DNA of 52,785 nucleotides from Gammaproteobacteria bacterium (GCA_009692365.1 SHZJ01000025.1:1-52785); one strand, 5' to 3'; positions 9,383 through 19,513 are shown, counted from the first letter of the stretch. Made by a program: numbers and translations. The notes: generated from the sequence alone by a model not told the origin.

Positions 9383-10603
9383 ATGAGCCTCATAGTCCAA
9401 AAATACGGCGGCACCTCGGTGGGGACCGTCGAACGCCTGCAGACGGTAGCGCAGCGCGTGGCGCGCGAGCATCGCGCTGGGCACCAACTGGTGGTGGTGT
9501 TGTCGGCCATGTCGGGCGAGACCGACCGCCTCTTGGGGCTGGCGCGAGCCATCCAGAACCCACCCTCGGCGCGCGAACTCGACGTTGTGCTGGCGACCGG
9601 TGAGCAGGTCACCATCGGTCTGCTGGCCATGGCCCTTGAAGCCGAGGGGGTACCCGCGGTCTCCTACACGGGCGCGCAGGTCAGCATTTTGAGCGACTCG
9701 GCCTTTAACAAGGCGCGCATTTTGGCGATTGACGCGGACAAGGTTCGCGCTGATTTAGCCCGCGGCCGGGTGGTGGTGGTGGCGGGCTTTCAAGGCATCG
9801 ACGCGCACGGCAATATCACCACCTTGGGTCGAGGTGGCTCTGATATCACCGGCGTGGCGATGGCGGCAGCGCTGCAGGCCGACGAATGTCAGATTTATAC
9901 GGACGTTGATGGCGTCTACACCACCGACCCCCGCATCGTGCCCGAGGCCCGGCGCTTGGAGCGCATCACCTACGAAGAAATGCTGGAGATGGCGAGTCTA
10001 GGGGCTAAGGTGCTACAGAGCCGTTCGGTGGAATTTGCGAGCAAATACAAGGTAACGCTGCGGGTCTTGTCATCCTTCAAGGAAGGACCAGGGACGCTGA
10101 TCACGACTGAGGAAAACATGATGGAAGCCGCCCTAATTTCCGGCGTTACGCTCAACCGCGACGAGGCCAAGCTCACCGTCCTGGGCGTGCCCGACCGCCC
10201 CGGCATCGCCAGCAGCATTTTGGGCCCGATTGCGGACGCCAACATTGAAGTAGACATGATCGTGCAAAACGTCAGCGCGGACGGCTCCGCAGACTTCACC
10301 TTTACCGTCCATCGCAACGACTACGACAAAGCCTTGGCGATCGTTCAGACCTGCGCGGCGACGCTCGCTGCACGCGCCGTGTTGGGCGACCGCAAGATCG
10401 TCAAAGTCTCCGTCGTCGGGGTTGGCATGCGCTCGCACGCAGGCATTGCCAGTCGGGCCTTTCGGGCGCTCGCCAGCGAGGGGATCAATATCCAAATGAT
10501 TTCAACATCCGAAATCAAGATCTCGGTCGTATTGGAAGACAAGTACGCAGAACTGGCAGTGCGGGTGCTCCATTCGGAGTTTAAGCTGGCGGAGGATCCT
10601 TAA
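9383..10603 (+). CDS. lysC: Aspartate kinase, LysC type, with probable internal start
   Basis: 406 residues. It phosphorylates aspartate, the first step toward lysine, threonine and methionine. The N-terminal kinase domain begins VQKYGGTSVG and contains GRGGSDITGVAMA and the substrate loop YTDVDGVYTTDPR. Two C-terminal ACT domains (about 265-330 and 345-405) are the likely feedback sites, with SADGSADFTFT and INIQMISTSEIKISV as their most conserved parts. An in-frame ATG at 10118 (residue 246), followed at once by a second, has TGAGGA just ahead and would give a roughly 160-residue ACT-only beta subunit, as known for some aspartokinases. It sits 25 bases after alaS, with no room for a lysine riboswitch. 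Confidence 0.96.
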   Translation: MSLIVQKYGGTSVGTVERLQTVAQRVAREHRAGHQLVVVLSAMSGETDRLLGLARAIQNPPSARELDVVLATGEQVTIGLLAMALEAEGVPAVSYTGAQVSILSDSAFNKARILAIDADKVRADLARGRVVVVAGFQGIDAHGNITTLGRGGSDITGVAMAAALQADECQIYTDVDGVYTTDPRIVPEARRLERITYEEMLEMASLGAKVLQSRSVEFASKYKVTLRVLSSFKEGPGTLITTEENMMEAALISGVTLNRDEAKLTVLGVPDRPGIASSILGPIADANIEVDMIVQNVSADGSADFTFTVHRNDYDKALAIVQTCAATLAARAVLGDRKIVKVSVVGVGMRSHAGIASRAFRALASEGINIQMISTSEIKISVVLEDKYAELAVRVLHSEFKLAEDP

Positions 10604-10846
10604 CCGCTACACCGCACTGACCGCGCTGCGGCGAGGCGCGCCATAAAGTTGGAATGGCGGACTTGTGTTCGACGCGGGGGCAACCGGCAAAAGAGGGCTG
10701 CCGCCGCGCTTTCTAGGCAAGACTCTCAAAAAAGATGTGGCGGGTTATTAGGTACACTGCGGCTAACCCGGCCAGCGGCCCTAATACGCCACCGGCGACC
10801 TTTGGCAAACAAGCATTTAGGCCCCGAGGCAGGTTGGAGAACGGAC

Positions 10847-11044
10847 ATGCTCATCCTAACGAGAAAAGTTGGCGAGTCGCTCATGATTGGCGACGAAGTC
10901 AATGTCACAGTACTAGGAATCAAAGGAAACCAAGTCAGAATCGGCGTGAACGCCCCCAAGCATGTGTCAGTGCATCGAGAAGAGATTTATCAGCGCATTC
11001 AGCAAGGATCCGGCGATGTCCTAGCGGACGCGCAGGAATCGTGA
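10847..11044 (+). CDS. csrA: Carbon storage regulator CsrA
   Basis: 65 residues (E. coli 61). CsrA is a dimeric RNA-binding protein that blocks or stabilises target mRNAs by binding GGA motifs in hairpin loops. The sequence starts [10 protein letters not shown] and contains [20 protein letters not shown] and [12 protein letters not shown], including the conserved RNA-contact residues R6 and R44. The ATG at 10847 has GGAGA at 10836-10840. GGA triplets at 10836 and 10843 overlap the ribosome site, so autorepression is plausible. Position between lysC and tRNA-Ser is standard in Gammaproteobacteria. The reading frame is open upstream, but no family member has such an extension. Confidence 0.96.
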   Translation: MLILTRKVGESLMIGDEVNVTVLGIKGNQVRIGVNAPKHVSVHREEIYQRIQQGSGDVLADAQES

Positions 11045-11102
11045 GAAGTCGGAGAGACTTCGCTTTACGACAGCAAGCGCAGGCGGTTATCCTGCCCACC
11101 CC

Positions 11103-11195
11103 GGAGAGATGGCCGAGTGGCTGAAGGCGCTCCCCTGCTAAGGGAGTATAGGGTCAAAAACTCTATCGAGGGTTCGAATCCCTCTCTCTCCGCCA
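11103..11195 (+). tRNA. tRNA-Ser (anticodon GCU)
   Basis: A 93-base type II tRNA including an encoded CCA (11193-11195). Acceptor stem GGAGAGA pairs with TCTCTCC. The anticodon stem CTCCC/GGGAG holds the loop CTGCTAA with anticodon GCT at 11137-11139, reading AGC and AGU. A long variable arm (TATAGGGTCAAAAACTCTA) is the serine hallmark, and the T arm is GAGGG-TTCGAAT-CCCTC. The same tRNA lies next to csrA in E. coli. The decayed accessory island starts right after it. Confidence 0.97.
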
Positions 11196-11232
11196 GAACA
11201 TCTGGCAACACCAGTCGCTGACTGGGCGATAG

Positions 11233-11264
11233 CCCCGCCGAGCCACTCGCTCTGTGGGGTTTTT
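11233..11264 (+). terminator. Intrinsic terminator after tRNA-Ser
   Basis: CCCCGC (11233-11238) pairs with GTGGGG (11254-11259) using one G-U pair and is followed directly by TTTTT (11260-11264). It lies 38 bases past the tRNA CCA and probably ends the csrA/tRNA transcripts. Confidence 0.75.
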
Positions 11265-11424
11265 CGTTTCTACCTCCTGACCTCGCCACCCCGCATTCTC
11301 CGGATTCCGCGTCCTACGGGCCGTTTTTCTCGAAACCCGTTGACCTCCGGGGTGTCAGTACGGATTTTCAATCGCCCTATTGGTGCGGGTTGCCGGGTAA
11401 TCAGGGGCGATTTCGTATTGGCGT

Positions 11425-12388
11425 GTGTTCTGGTTCATACGGAATGCGCGCCGGCCGCAGGCGGTGCGTCTGGTGCCTGGCCATGCCCTGCGCGAGGCCG
11501 AGCGTGCGCGCGTGCTTGCCGTGGCTAATGAGCCGCGCTTTGCCGCTGTGCCACCGGCGCGCAGCGTGCCAATGCTGGCCAACGAACGGATCTACCTCGC
11601 TAGCGAATCCACCTTCAGCCGCCTACTGAAGGCGCACGGGCAAACCGCTCACCGCGGACGCGCCCAGGCACCCAAGGCGGGCCGGCCGCCCACCACGCAT
11701 AGCGCCACCGCCCCACGGCAGGGGTGGTGCTGGGACAGGACATATCTGCCCGCACCGGTAATGGGGCGCGGGTTCTGCCTGGATCTGATCCTCGACCTGT
11801 ACCGGCGCAAGATCGGGGGCTGGGAAGTCCCTGACGTCGGTCACGCCGATCATGCCGCTCAGCTGGTTTGCCGCACCGCCTTGGCCCAGGGCATTGCCGC
11901 GATGGGTCCCAAGCCCGTGCGGCATGGCGACCACGGCTCGACGCTCAAAGCCACGACGGTATTGGCAATGCGCAACCGGCTTGGCGTCAAACCTTCGTAG
12001 TCCCGGCCGCGCGCCAGCCACGCCAACGCTTTTGCCGCGTCGCTGTTTCGTACCGCCAAATACCGGCCCGAGTTTCCCGCCCCGGGCTTTGCTGACCTTG
12101 GTCAAGGCTCGAGCCTGGGCCGCGGACTTCGTCCATTGGTACAACTTCGATCATCGTCACAGCGGCATTCGCGACGTCAGTCCGGCGCAGCGCCACACCA
12201 GCGATGACCACGAGATTCTGGCTGCTCGACAGGCCTTGTATCGCAGCGCGCGAGCACTCAGCCCGGCGCGCGGGTCCGGCAACACTCGGCGCTGGGCTCC
12301 CATCGGAGCCGTGACGCGCAAGCCAGCACGAGACTGCGTCATAAAGGCGCATTTGGCGGCTCGCGCTAGTCAGGCGTTGGCGGCATGA
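11425..12388 (+). pseudogene. IS3-family transposase (OrfB) pseudogene
   Basis: About 320 codons resembling the DDE integrase-type OrfB of IS3-family elements. From N to C: AERARVLAVAN, the LASESTFSRLLKAHGQ helix-turn-helix, then DRTYLPAPV with the first catalytic Asp, RKIGGWEV, and HGDHGS with the second Asp. The frame stops at TAG 11998-12000, yet homology continues in frame (FAASLFRTAKYRPEFP) until a one-base shift near 12104. It then goes on in another frame as ARAWAADFVHWYN, HRHSGIR and QRHTSDDHE. The catalytic Glu expected before SLFRT is Ala. OrfA and clear terminal repeats were not found. The gene is non-functional on three counts. Confidence 0.85.
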
Positions 12389-12400
12389 CTCAGGCGACAA

Positions 12401-12610
12401 CTATCTTGACGCGCGCCGCAATGCCCCATCCAGCACGGTGATTTCCTCGTCATAAGTGAGAGATTTTGACGGGCTTGGCAAACCGGGGGCAAAAAAGGGC
12501 GGCACTAAGTTCACCGCCCACCGCACCCATAGCGGGCGGCTGAGCTGTGCTCCATGAACAAGGGCAAGGCACAGCAGTAGCGCGATTGTGGATATTTGTA
12601 AGTCAGTCAT
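12401..12610 (-). CDS. Small hypothetical protein with hydrophobic N-terminus
   Basis: 69 residues, not recognised. The N-terminus (ISTIALLLCLALVHGAQ) looks like a signal peptide or single membrane segment, and the remainder is short and has no motif. The ATG at 12610 has GGGGTG upstream at a workable distance. It lies between two pseudogenes in the decayed island, so it may be a fragment of something larger or a chance frame. Confidence 0.25.
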   Translation of the reverse strand: MTDLQISTIALLLCLALVHGAQLSRPLWVRWAVNLVPPFFAPGLPSPSKSLTYDEEITVLDGALRRASR

Positions 12611-12699
12611 TGGTTAATCACCCCATGGCTTGAGGTTGGTTTCGATAAACCGAGGATGGCGTGCCCACAGCCTCGAACGCTGGCAAGGGATTTACACCG

Positions 12700-13577
12700 C
12701 TAAACTCGCGCCTCAGCACCTCCAAAAACACCTTCCAGTTGCAGCGCCTTGAGCACCCGGTCTTGAATGGGTTGTTTCGCGGCATTCATTTCGTCCCCAC
12801 CCCAAGTGATGCCCACCACGGTGCGGCTTGGACGTTTGCCAGCGGGCATCTCAGCAAGCGCCAAGTAGGTGTCCACCACAAGTCGTGGCTTAGGTGCCGC
12901 CTCACGCTGCAGCAACGCGGTAAAGTGAGCCCCCAGCGCCGCTGGCACCCCCGCCAAGTCGCCCTAACTGGCCAGAACATCGCCGCGCTCAGGCGCTTGG
13001 CCGGATGCCAGTAGGCCGGTGCCAAATGGACCAGGCTCGACAATGGCCACATCAATTGCCGAATGGCGACACCTCATAGCGCAAGCCCTGTGTGTAGCCC
13101 GCCAGCGCCTGCTTGGTGGCGCTGTAGGTCGAGAAAAATGGTGGCGAAATTTGACCGACCAGCGGTGAGGTATTGATGATGAGCCCTGACTCGGGAGCGC
13201 GCATCGCGGGCAACACCGCTTGCAGGGTGCGGATCGCTCCATGGTAATTGGTCTGCATCTGCTCTTTGGCAGTGAGCGCTGCTGCAGGCCTCAGTGATAC
13301 CCAGGTACATGATGCCCGCGTTGTTGAGCAGGACATCAACGGGGGCCGTCGCTCAGAATTTTGGCAAAGCCCGCCGCTACAGAAGCGTCATCGGTCACGT
13401 CCATGTCGATCACCGAAACGCTGTTTGAATCCGCCTCCAACGCCGCTGTTTGGGCCGCGCTGCGCCCTTGGGCATCACGCAGGGTGCCCCAGACGCGATA
13501 GCCCTTGTTGACGACGGCCTTGAGGGCGCCTCGCCGCAGCCGCTGCTGCAGCCTGTGATGACGACCACTTTGCTTAA
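12700..13577 (-). pseudogene. Short-chain dehydrogenase/reductase pseudogene
   Basis: An NAD(P)-dependent SDR can be read from 13577 down to a TAG at 12700-12702, but only by changing frame several times. In order: VVVITGCSSGCGEA (cofactor glycine motif), a shifted stretch to VIDMDVTDDASV, another shift to VDVLLNNAGIM, another to NTSPLVGQ (catalytic Ser) and FSTYSATKQA (catalytic Tyr and Lys), then EVSPFG. A further frame has VDVAIVEPGPFGT, an in-frame TAG at 12964-12966, and then GDLAGVPAALG to the end. The expected start codon has become TTA. It lies divergent to the TetR-type pseudogene, the usual pairing of a regulator with the enzyme it controls. Confidence 0.85.
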
Positions 13578-13618
13578 TTTGTTCAGGTCTAATAACGCCC
13601 AGTTAAAAGTACAGAAAC

Positions 13619-13630
13619 TCAAGAATTTGA
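13619..13630. promoter_or_regulatory. Possible operator palindrome between the SDR and TetR remnants
   Basis: TCAA-GAAT-TTGA is a short inverted repeat in the 80-base gap between the divergent SDR and TetR-type pseudogenes. TetR regulators usually bind a palindrome in such a gap. It is short, so chance is a real alternative. Confidence 0.2.
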
Positions 13631-13657
13631 ATGACCTACCCTGGCGCAACATAAACC

Positions 13658-14257
13658 ATGAAAAACCTGTAGCCAGCCCGTCGACGTGGGCGCCCGATAA
13701 CCCGGAACCGAGCGCCTGTTCTTGAGACGGCCATGGATGCCTACTGGCAAGACGCCATGGCCGCGACCTCGGTCAACGCCGTTTGTGCGCTGGCGGGGGT
13801 GTCCAAGCCCTCGCTGTCGCGCGATTTGGGCCGCGAGGATGGGTTGACCGCAGCCGTGCTGGGGCGCTGTGCCCAGACGGTTTTGGGGCCAGTGGAAGCG
13901 CTGCTCTCAAGCCCCGCTAGCGGTGTCGCCGAGCTGGATGATCTGATCCGCTTGGCCAGCGAAGACCAGCGCATGGAGGTGGGTTGCCTGTTCGTGAAGA
14001 CGCGCGCCATGCGCTCGCGCTTTGGTGCGCAGACACCGCTGAACATTGCAGCCATTGAGGCACACATCCTTGCACGCGACCCCCAGTTTTTTAACGACGG
14101 CGCAGCCAGCGGCAAATGGCGTGGTGGCGTTGCGGCGGGACTCGCAGCGGGCGATGTGCTCGAACAGCTCGCACTGGCCGTCAGCCAGCGCGCAGCGGGC
14201 AAGAGCCCAGAATCGGTCCGGGAGTTGCTGGCATTGGCGCTGTCGGTGCGGCGCTGA
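13658..14257 (+). pseudogene. TetR-family transcriptional regulator, interrupted by an early TAG
   Basis: ATG 13658 opens a frame that reads MKNL, then TAG (13670-13672), and then continues in the same frame with a normal TetR N-terminus: basic lead PARRRGRP, first helix VLETAMDAYW, helix-turn-helix TSVNAVCALAGVSKPSLSRDLG, followed by a C-terminal helical domain to 14257. Total span is 200 codons, the usual size. A shorter protein from ATG 13733 would keep the helix-turn-helix but lose helix 1. In this family the first three helices bind DNA and the rest binds a small ligand. The likely target was the adjacent SDR gene, also broken. Translation from 13733 or readthrough could in principle leave some activity. 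Confidence 0.75.
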
Positions 14258-14617
14258 AAGCTGAGCGCGCATCGCGTGGTCGGCCCTTGGCCAAGTAAAG
14301 ACAGCAGCGCGGCTTAGCGCACGATTTTTCCAGCGGGCCCTCGTGTTGAGGAGTCGGGAGTTTGAATCCCTGACCTCACCAAAAACCAAGTCCTGCCCAA
14401 GTTGAGCAAGTTATTGGAACCCAGTGTTCTGGCCCGCCGCTGACAACCGCAGCCCAGTTCTCTCGCATCAGGGGGCCGGGCTTTGTCGTTTACCGCGATG
14501 GGTTGAGGAGTTCAAACCCGCCCTCATGAAAATGCGGGTGCAGCGACCACAGTGGCCCGCCGGACCGTCAACCGAACGCTGAATCTTCTGTCGGCGCCCC
14601 TAGCGGAAGCTGGGCCT
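14258..14617. other. Non-coding stretch with tRNA-end-like repeats
   Basis: No gene is seen. GTTGAGGAGT occurs at 14345-14354 and again at 14502-14511. After the first copy, GGGAGTTTGAATCCCT and a CTCACCA look like a decayed tRNA T arm and 3' end. AGCCC (14451-14455) can pair with GGGCT (14478-14482), followed by TTGTCGTTT, a weak terminator-like shape. This could be the remnant of a tRNA-associated integration boundary, but the pairing is poor. Confidence 0.3.
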
Positions 14618-14874
14618 GATACCGCCGAGGCGCCGTACCCAGTTCATCGCCACCTGTCAGGGCGTCGCGGGCTTGGCCGGATGAGCGGGCGGCAGCTTCG
14701 CCGCACCTCGGCCGCAGTGCGTGGGGGTTAGCGCCGTGCGCAGCTTGCGGGGGCGAACACGTCGTGGAACCTCGTCAGGTGCATCCGTGGCGGCGGCAAC
14801 CGTGCCGCCAGTCGCGTCATCAGATCCAGCGGTGCCGGCATGATGTCCTCAGTGCTGTCACGGTATGGCGTCTT
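14618..14874 (-). pseudogene. IS91-family transposase remnant
   Basis: Two pieces of an IS91-type (Y2, rolling-circle) transposase C-terminal region are readable on the minus strand. The first (14874 to about 14722) reads KTPYRDS, PLDLMTRLAARLPPPR and HLTRFHDVFAP, the typical block before the C-terminal domain, and ends in TAA. The second, in another frame (about 14686 to 14618), reads HPAKPATP, a TGA at 14657-14659, then QVAMNWVRRL. The tyrosine catalytic core upstream is absent. Recognition rests on recalled family motifs, not on a search. Confidence 0.65.
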
Positions 14875-15092
14875 AGCTGACCGCGGTCGCGTTCAAACAG
14901 CCAAGATCACCAACCAACAACCCGGAGCAAGGCCATTTGCTAAGTCACCAGTGGACCGAGGAATGCCCGCGGGTGACCAACGCTACAGACTTGGCGACCC
15001 AGTACCTGGAAATCGACCGGCTACGAGCAACCGTCTCCTGCGAGCCGGGTGCTCAATCTCGGCGGGCGCCGGGGAACGTGGCCCAACGTATC

Positions 15093-15905
15093 TTAAACTG
15101 CGCCGTACAGCGCAAATTTCTCGACCGATCGGTAACCCAGCTGCAGATAGCCGGGATAGCCGTCGGCCGTTGCGTGCAGCGCGGTTCGCGTGATGCCTGT
15201 GTCCCGGGTGGCCTGCTCTAGCGCCCGGCGCATGACCAGATCGGCCAGACCACGGCGGCGATAGGCGGCCGCCGTGGCCACCCAACCAACATAGAGAACG
15301 CCGTTTTGCGGCAGGACGATGGCGGTTGAAACAGGCTGGTCGTCGACCTACGCGTTGTACCCGTACAGCGAGTCTTTCCAGAGGGACTCGCTCATCGCGA
15401 GGTCTCGCACCCAATCGAGCGAGACGTCGTAGGCGGCAGCGTTCAGATCGGACAGGCCTCGCCGGCCGGCCTCATCGTCGACCAGGCGGATTTCAACCTC
15501 GGGCAGCGGTCGAGCCGGTGGGGTCACCTGCTCGGTGACCATCCCGACCCTGCTGCCGGTCTTGGCAAGACCAAGAGCTGCCGGCGTTTCCTGAGCGCCA
15601 TCCCCCAACCAGGTCTCGCCCGCAGCGAGGAACCACGGCTGGTTTTCGCGGCGGAAATACGCCACTGCGCCCTCAACGCATGCGGCAAGTTCGCCTTGGG
15701 AGGACACGGGCGCTGTGAGCACTGCGGCATTCAACAGGGCCCACGGGTGGCGCGAATTGGCGATGCACAGACCGCCCAGATCGATGACCTCGCCGGAGGG
15801 ACTGCAGCGCGCATAACGCGCACACGCGGCGCTGTATTGCCCGTGCGACTCATCGCATTCGAATCTGCCCGAGTTGGTCGCGCGATCTGTGCTTGGCCGC
15901 CAAAT
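15093..15905 (-). pseudogene. GNAT-family N-acetyltransferase pseudogene with in-frame TAG
   Basis: The frame is open from 15905 to a TAG at 15348-15350, then continues in the same frame to the stop at 15093-15095. After the TAG come VDDQPVSTAIVLPQNG, VLYVGWVAT and the acetyl-CoA-binding motif A with YRRRGLADLVMRRAL. The C-terminal GYRSVEKFALYGAV is also typical of GNAT proteins. The N-terminal part (LLNAAVLTAPV, YFRRENQPWFLA) matches a two-part GNAT architecture. No ATG or GTG precedes the conserved N-terminus after the TAA at 15906-15908, so the start also seems lost. A single stop separates the donor-binding half from the rest. Confidence 0.75.
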
Positions 15906-16421
15906 TTAAGCAGTCCGCCCCCGTGAACGTGAGCCCTCACGACGGGCCATTCAGCAATATCTCAATCGACCGCTGGCACACGCCACGCAGAGCGTGGGGT
16001 GTCTCTCGAAACTAGACCCCACGCACCGCCACGGCGGTAACGCGCCCGGCGCCGCTCGCAGCCGCGCGCACGCGCTCGTGACTCGCGGCCACGCGGCGCC
16101 CGGCCACCCCGGGGCGCCGGTACCGATGGTGTCACCCAGGGTTAGGGCTGATGCCAGCGCCGTCTAGAACCACCGTCCGCGCTGGGCGTGGTGGCCTGTG
16201 CCGGGTGGACACACCGCCAGTCCCCCCGGCCCGGCCGAACACCTTCCGGCCGCTGCAGTGCGCACTAAGGCGGCGCAAAAACCGCGCGACTTACTGGGCA
16301 GTCAAGACCCCCGCTGAACGCCGCCGCGTTGCGGCCCCAACAGGCCGCCCTCACCGTTGGAGGGCTTAGGGCGGGCGTCGCGCGCGCACTGGCGGGTAAC
16401 CGACAGGCCGCAAAAAACGCG
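15906..16421. other. Gene-free GC-rich spacer with strong palindromes
   Basis: No protein-like frame. A nine-base inverted repeat GCGTGGGGT/ACCCCACGC (15992-16000 with 16016-16024) encloses a 15-base loop, and ACCGCC-AC-GGCGGT (16025-16038) follows immediately. Further GC-only palindromes crowd 16040-16125. These could be repetitive extragenic elements or a terminator for the minus-strand guaBA transcript; no T-run supports the latter. Confidence 0.35.
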
Positions 16422-18008
16422 CTATTCCCACTCGATCGTCGCCGGCGGCTTCCCCGAAATGTCGTACACCACCCGCGATACGCCGGGCACCTCGTTGATG
16501 ATGCGCGTGGAGACGTGGTCGAGAAATTCGTAAGGCAGATGAGCCCAATGAGCGGTCATGAAATCGATGGTTTCTACCGCACGCAGCGCGATGACGTGGT
16601 CGTAGCGCCGTCCGTCGCCCTGTACGCCCACCGATTTCACCGGCAGAAAAACCGCGAAGGCTTGGCTCACGCGGTCGTAGAGATCGTGGCGGCGGAGTTC
16701 TTCGATAAAGATGGCATCGGCCAAACGCAAACAGTCCGCAAACGGCTTGTGGATTGCGCCGAGGATCCGCACGCCGAGGCCGGGCCCGGGGAAGGGATGC
16801 CGAAACACCACGGCGCGCGGCAGGCCCAGTGCTAAGCCGAGCTTTCGCACTTCGTCCTTAAAGAGTTCGCGCAACGGCTCAACCAGCTTGAGATTCATGT
16901 CTGCCGGCAATCCACCCACGTTGTGATGGGACTTGATGACGTGCGCCTTGCCGGTCCCCGCGGCGGCGGATTCGATGACATCGGGGTAGATAGTCCCCTG
17001 CGCCAGCCATTTGACGCCCGGCAGTTTGCGCGCTTCGGCCTCAAAGACTTCGATGAATACACGCCCGATGATTTTGCGCTTGGCTTCGGGGTCGGCTTCA
17101 CCTTGCAGGGCGTCGAGAAAGCGCGCCTCGGCGTCGATGCGCAAAACCTTAACGCCCAAATGAGCGGCGAACATGGCCATGACTTCGTTCGACTCATTGG
17201 CGCGCAGCAGGCCGTTATCGACAAAGATGCAGGTCAGCTGGGCGCCAATGGCACGCTGGAGGAGGGCGGCTACCACCGAGGAATCCACGCCGCCCGACAG
17301 CCCCAACAAGACCGCGTCGCTGCCCACTTGGGCGCGGACTCGTGCGCTGGCCTCCGCGAGGATATTGGCGCTGTTCCACAGCCGCCGACAGCCGCAAATC
17401 GTGTGGACAAAACGCCCGAGGATGGCCTCGCCCTGATGGGTGTGGGTCACTTCGGGATGAAACTGCAGCGCATAGAAATGGCGGGTTTCGTCGGCCATGC
17501 CGGCGATCGGCGAGGTACTGGTAGAGGCGATGCATTTGAACCCCGGCGGCAACTCGGTGACGTGGTCGCCGTGGCTCATCCAGACATCCAATAACCCATG
17601 ACCGGCGTCGTTGGTGTGGTCGGCGAGGTCGCGTAATAGCGCCGAGTGACCGCGCGCGCGCACCTGCGCATAACCAAACTCACGCTTGGCCGAGGTTGCC
17701 ACCGCGCCGCCCAATTGCTGCGCCATGGTCTGCATGCCATAGCAGATCCCGAGCACGGGGACGCCTGCACTAAACACGGTGGCCGGTGCACTGGGGCCAC
17801 CGTGTGCCGTCACCGATTCTGGGCCGCCGGACAGAATGACGCCCCTAGCACCAAATTCGTGGATAAACGCCGGGGCCACGTCCCAGGGTTTAATTTCGCA
17901 GTAGACCTGCGCCTCGCGGACCCGCCGCGCGATCAGTTGGGTGTACTGGGAGCCGAAATCCAGGATGAGGATACGGTCGGCATGGATCGGCGCTGAACTG
18001 CCGCTCAT
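16422..18008 (-). CDS. guaA: GMP synthase (glutamine-hydrolysing)
   Basis: 528 residues (E. coli 525). It converts XMP to GMP with ATP and glutamine. The N-terminal class I amidotransferase has the nucleophile C89 in GICYGMQ and the H184/E186 pair in FHPEV. The ATP-pyrophosphatase domain has the P-loop LSGGVDSS at 237-244, and the C-terminal dimerisation domain ends PPATIEWE, the family C-terminus. ATG 18008 lies six bases after guaB, so the two form an operon giving consecutive steps of guanine nucleotide synthesis. The gene faces the decayed island at its 3' end. Confidence 0.98.
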   Translation of the reverse strand: MSGSSAPIHADRILILDFGSQYTQLIARRVREAQVYCEIKPWDVAPAFIHEFGARGVILSGGPESVTAHGGPSAPATVFSAGVPVLGICYGMQTMAQQLGGAVATSAKREFGYAQVRARGHSALLRDLADHTNDAGHGLLDVWMSHGDHVTELPPGFKCIASTSTSPIAGMADETRHFYALQFHPEVTHTHQGEAILGRFVHTICGCRRLWNSANILAEASARVRAQVGSDAVLLGLSGGVDSSVVAALLQRAIGAQLTCIFVDNGLLRANESNEVMAMFAAHLGVKVLRIDAEARFLDALQGEADPEAKRKIIGRVFIEVFEAEARKLPGVKWLAQGTIYPDVIESAAAGTGKAHVIKSHHNVGGLPADMNLKLVEPLRELFKDEVRKLGLALGLPRAVVFRHPFPGPGLGVRILGAIHKPFADCLRLADAIFIEELRRHDLYDRVSQAFAVFLPVKSVGVQGDGRRYDHVIALRAVETIDFMTAHWAHLPYEFLDHVSTRIINEVPGVSRVVYDISGKPPATIEWE

Positions 18009-18014
18009 GCTTGC

Positions 18015-19496
<1,482 letters not shown>

Positions 19497-19513
19497 TCAT
19501 GAGGGGGACGGCA

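Noticed and set aside
14840..15193. 117-codon open frame on + beside the GNAT pseudogene
   Set aside because: Overlaps the IS91 and GNAT remnants that read well on the minus strand; sequence is low-complexity.
11998..15350. Genome-wide reassignment of TAG to an amino acid
   Set aside because: Several intact housekeeping genes in this window end with TAG at the expected family C-terminus.
16923..17594. 223-codon open frame on + opposite guaA
   Set aside because: Antisense shadow of guaA without recognisable motifs.
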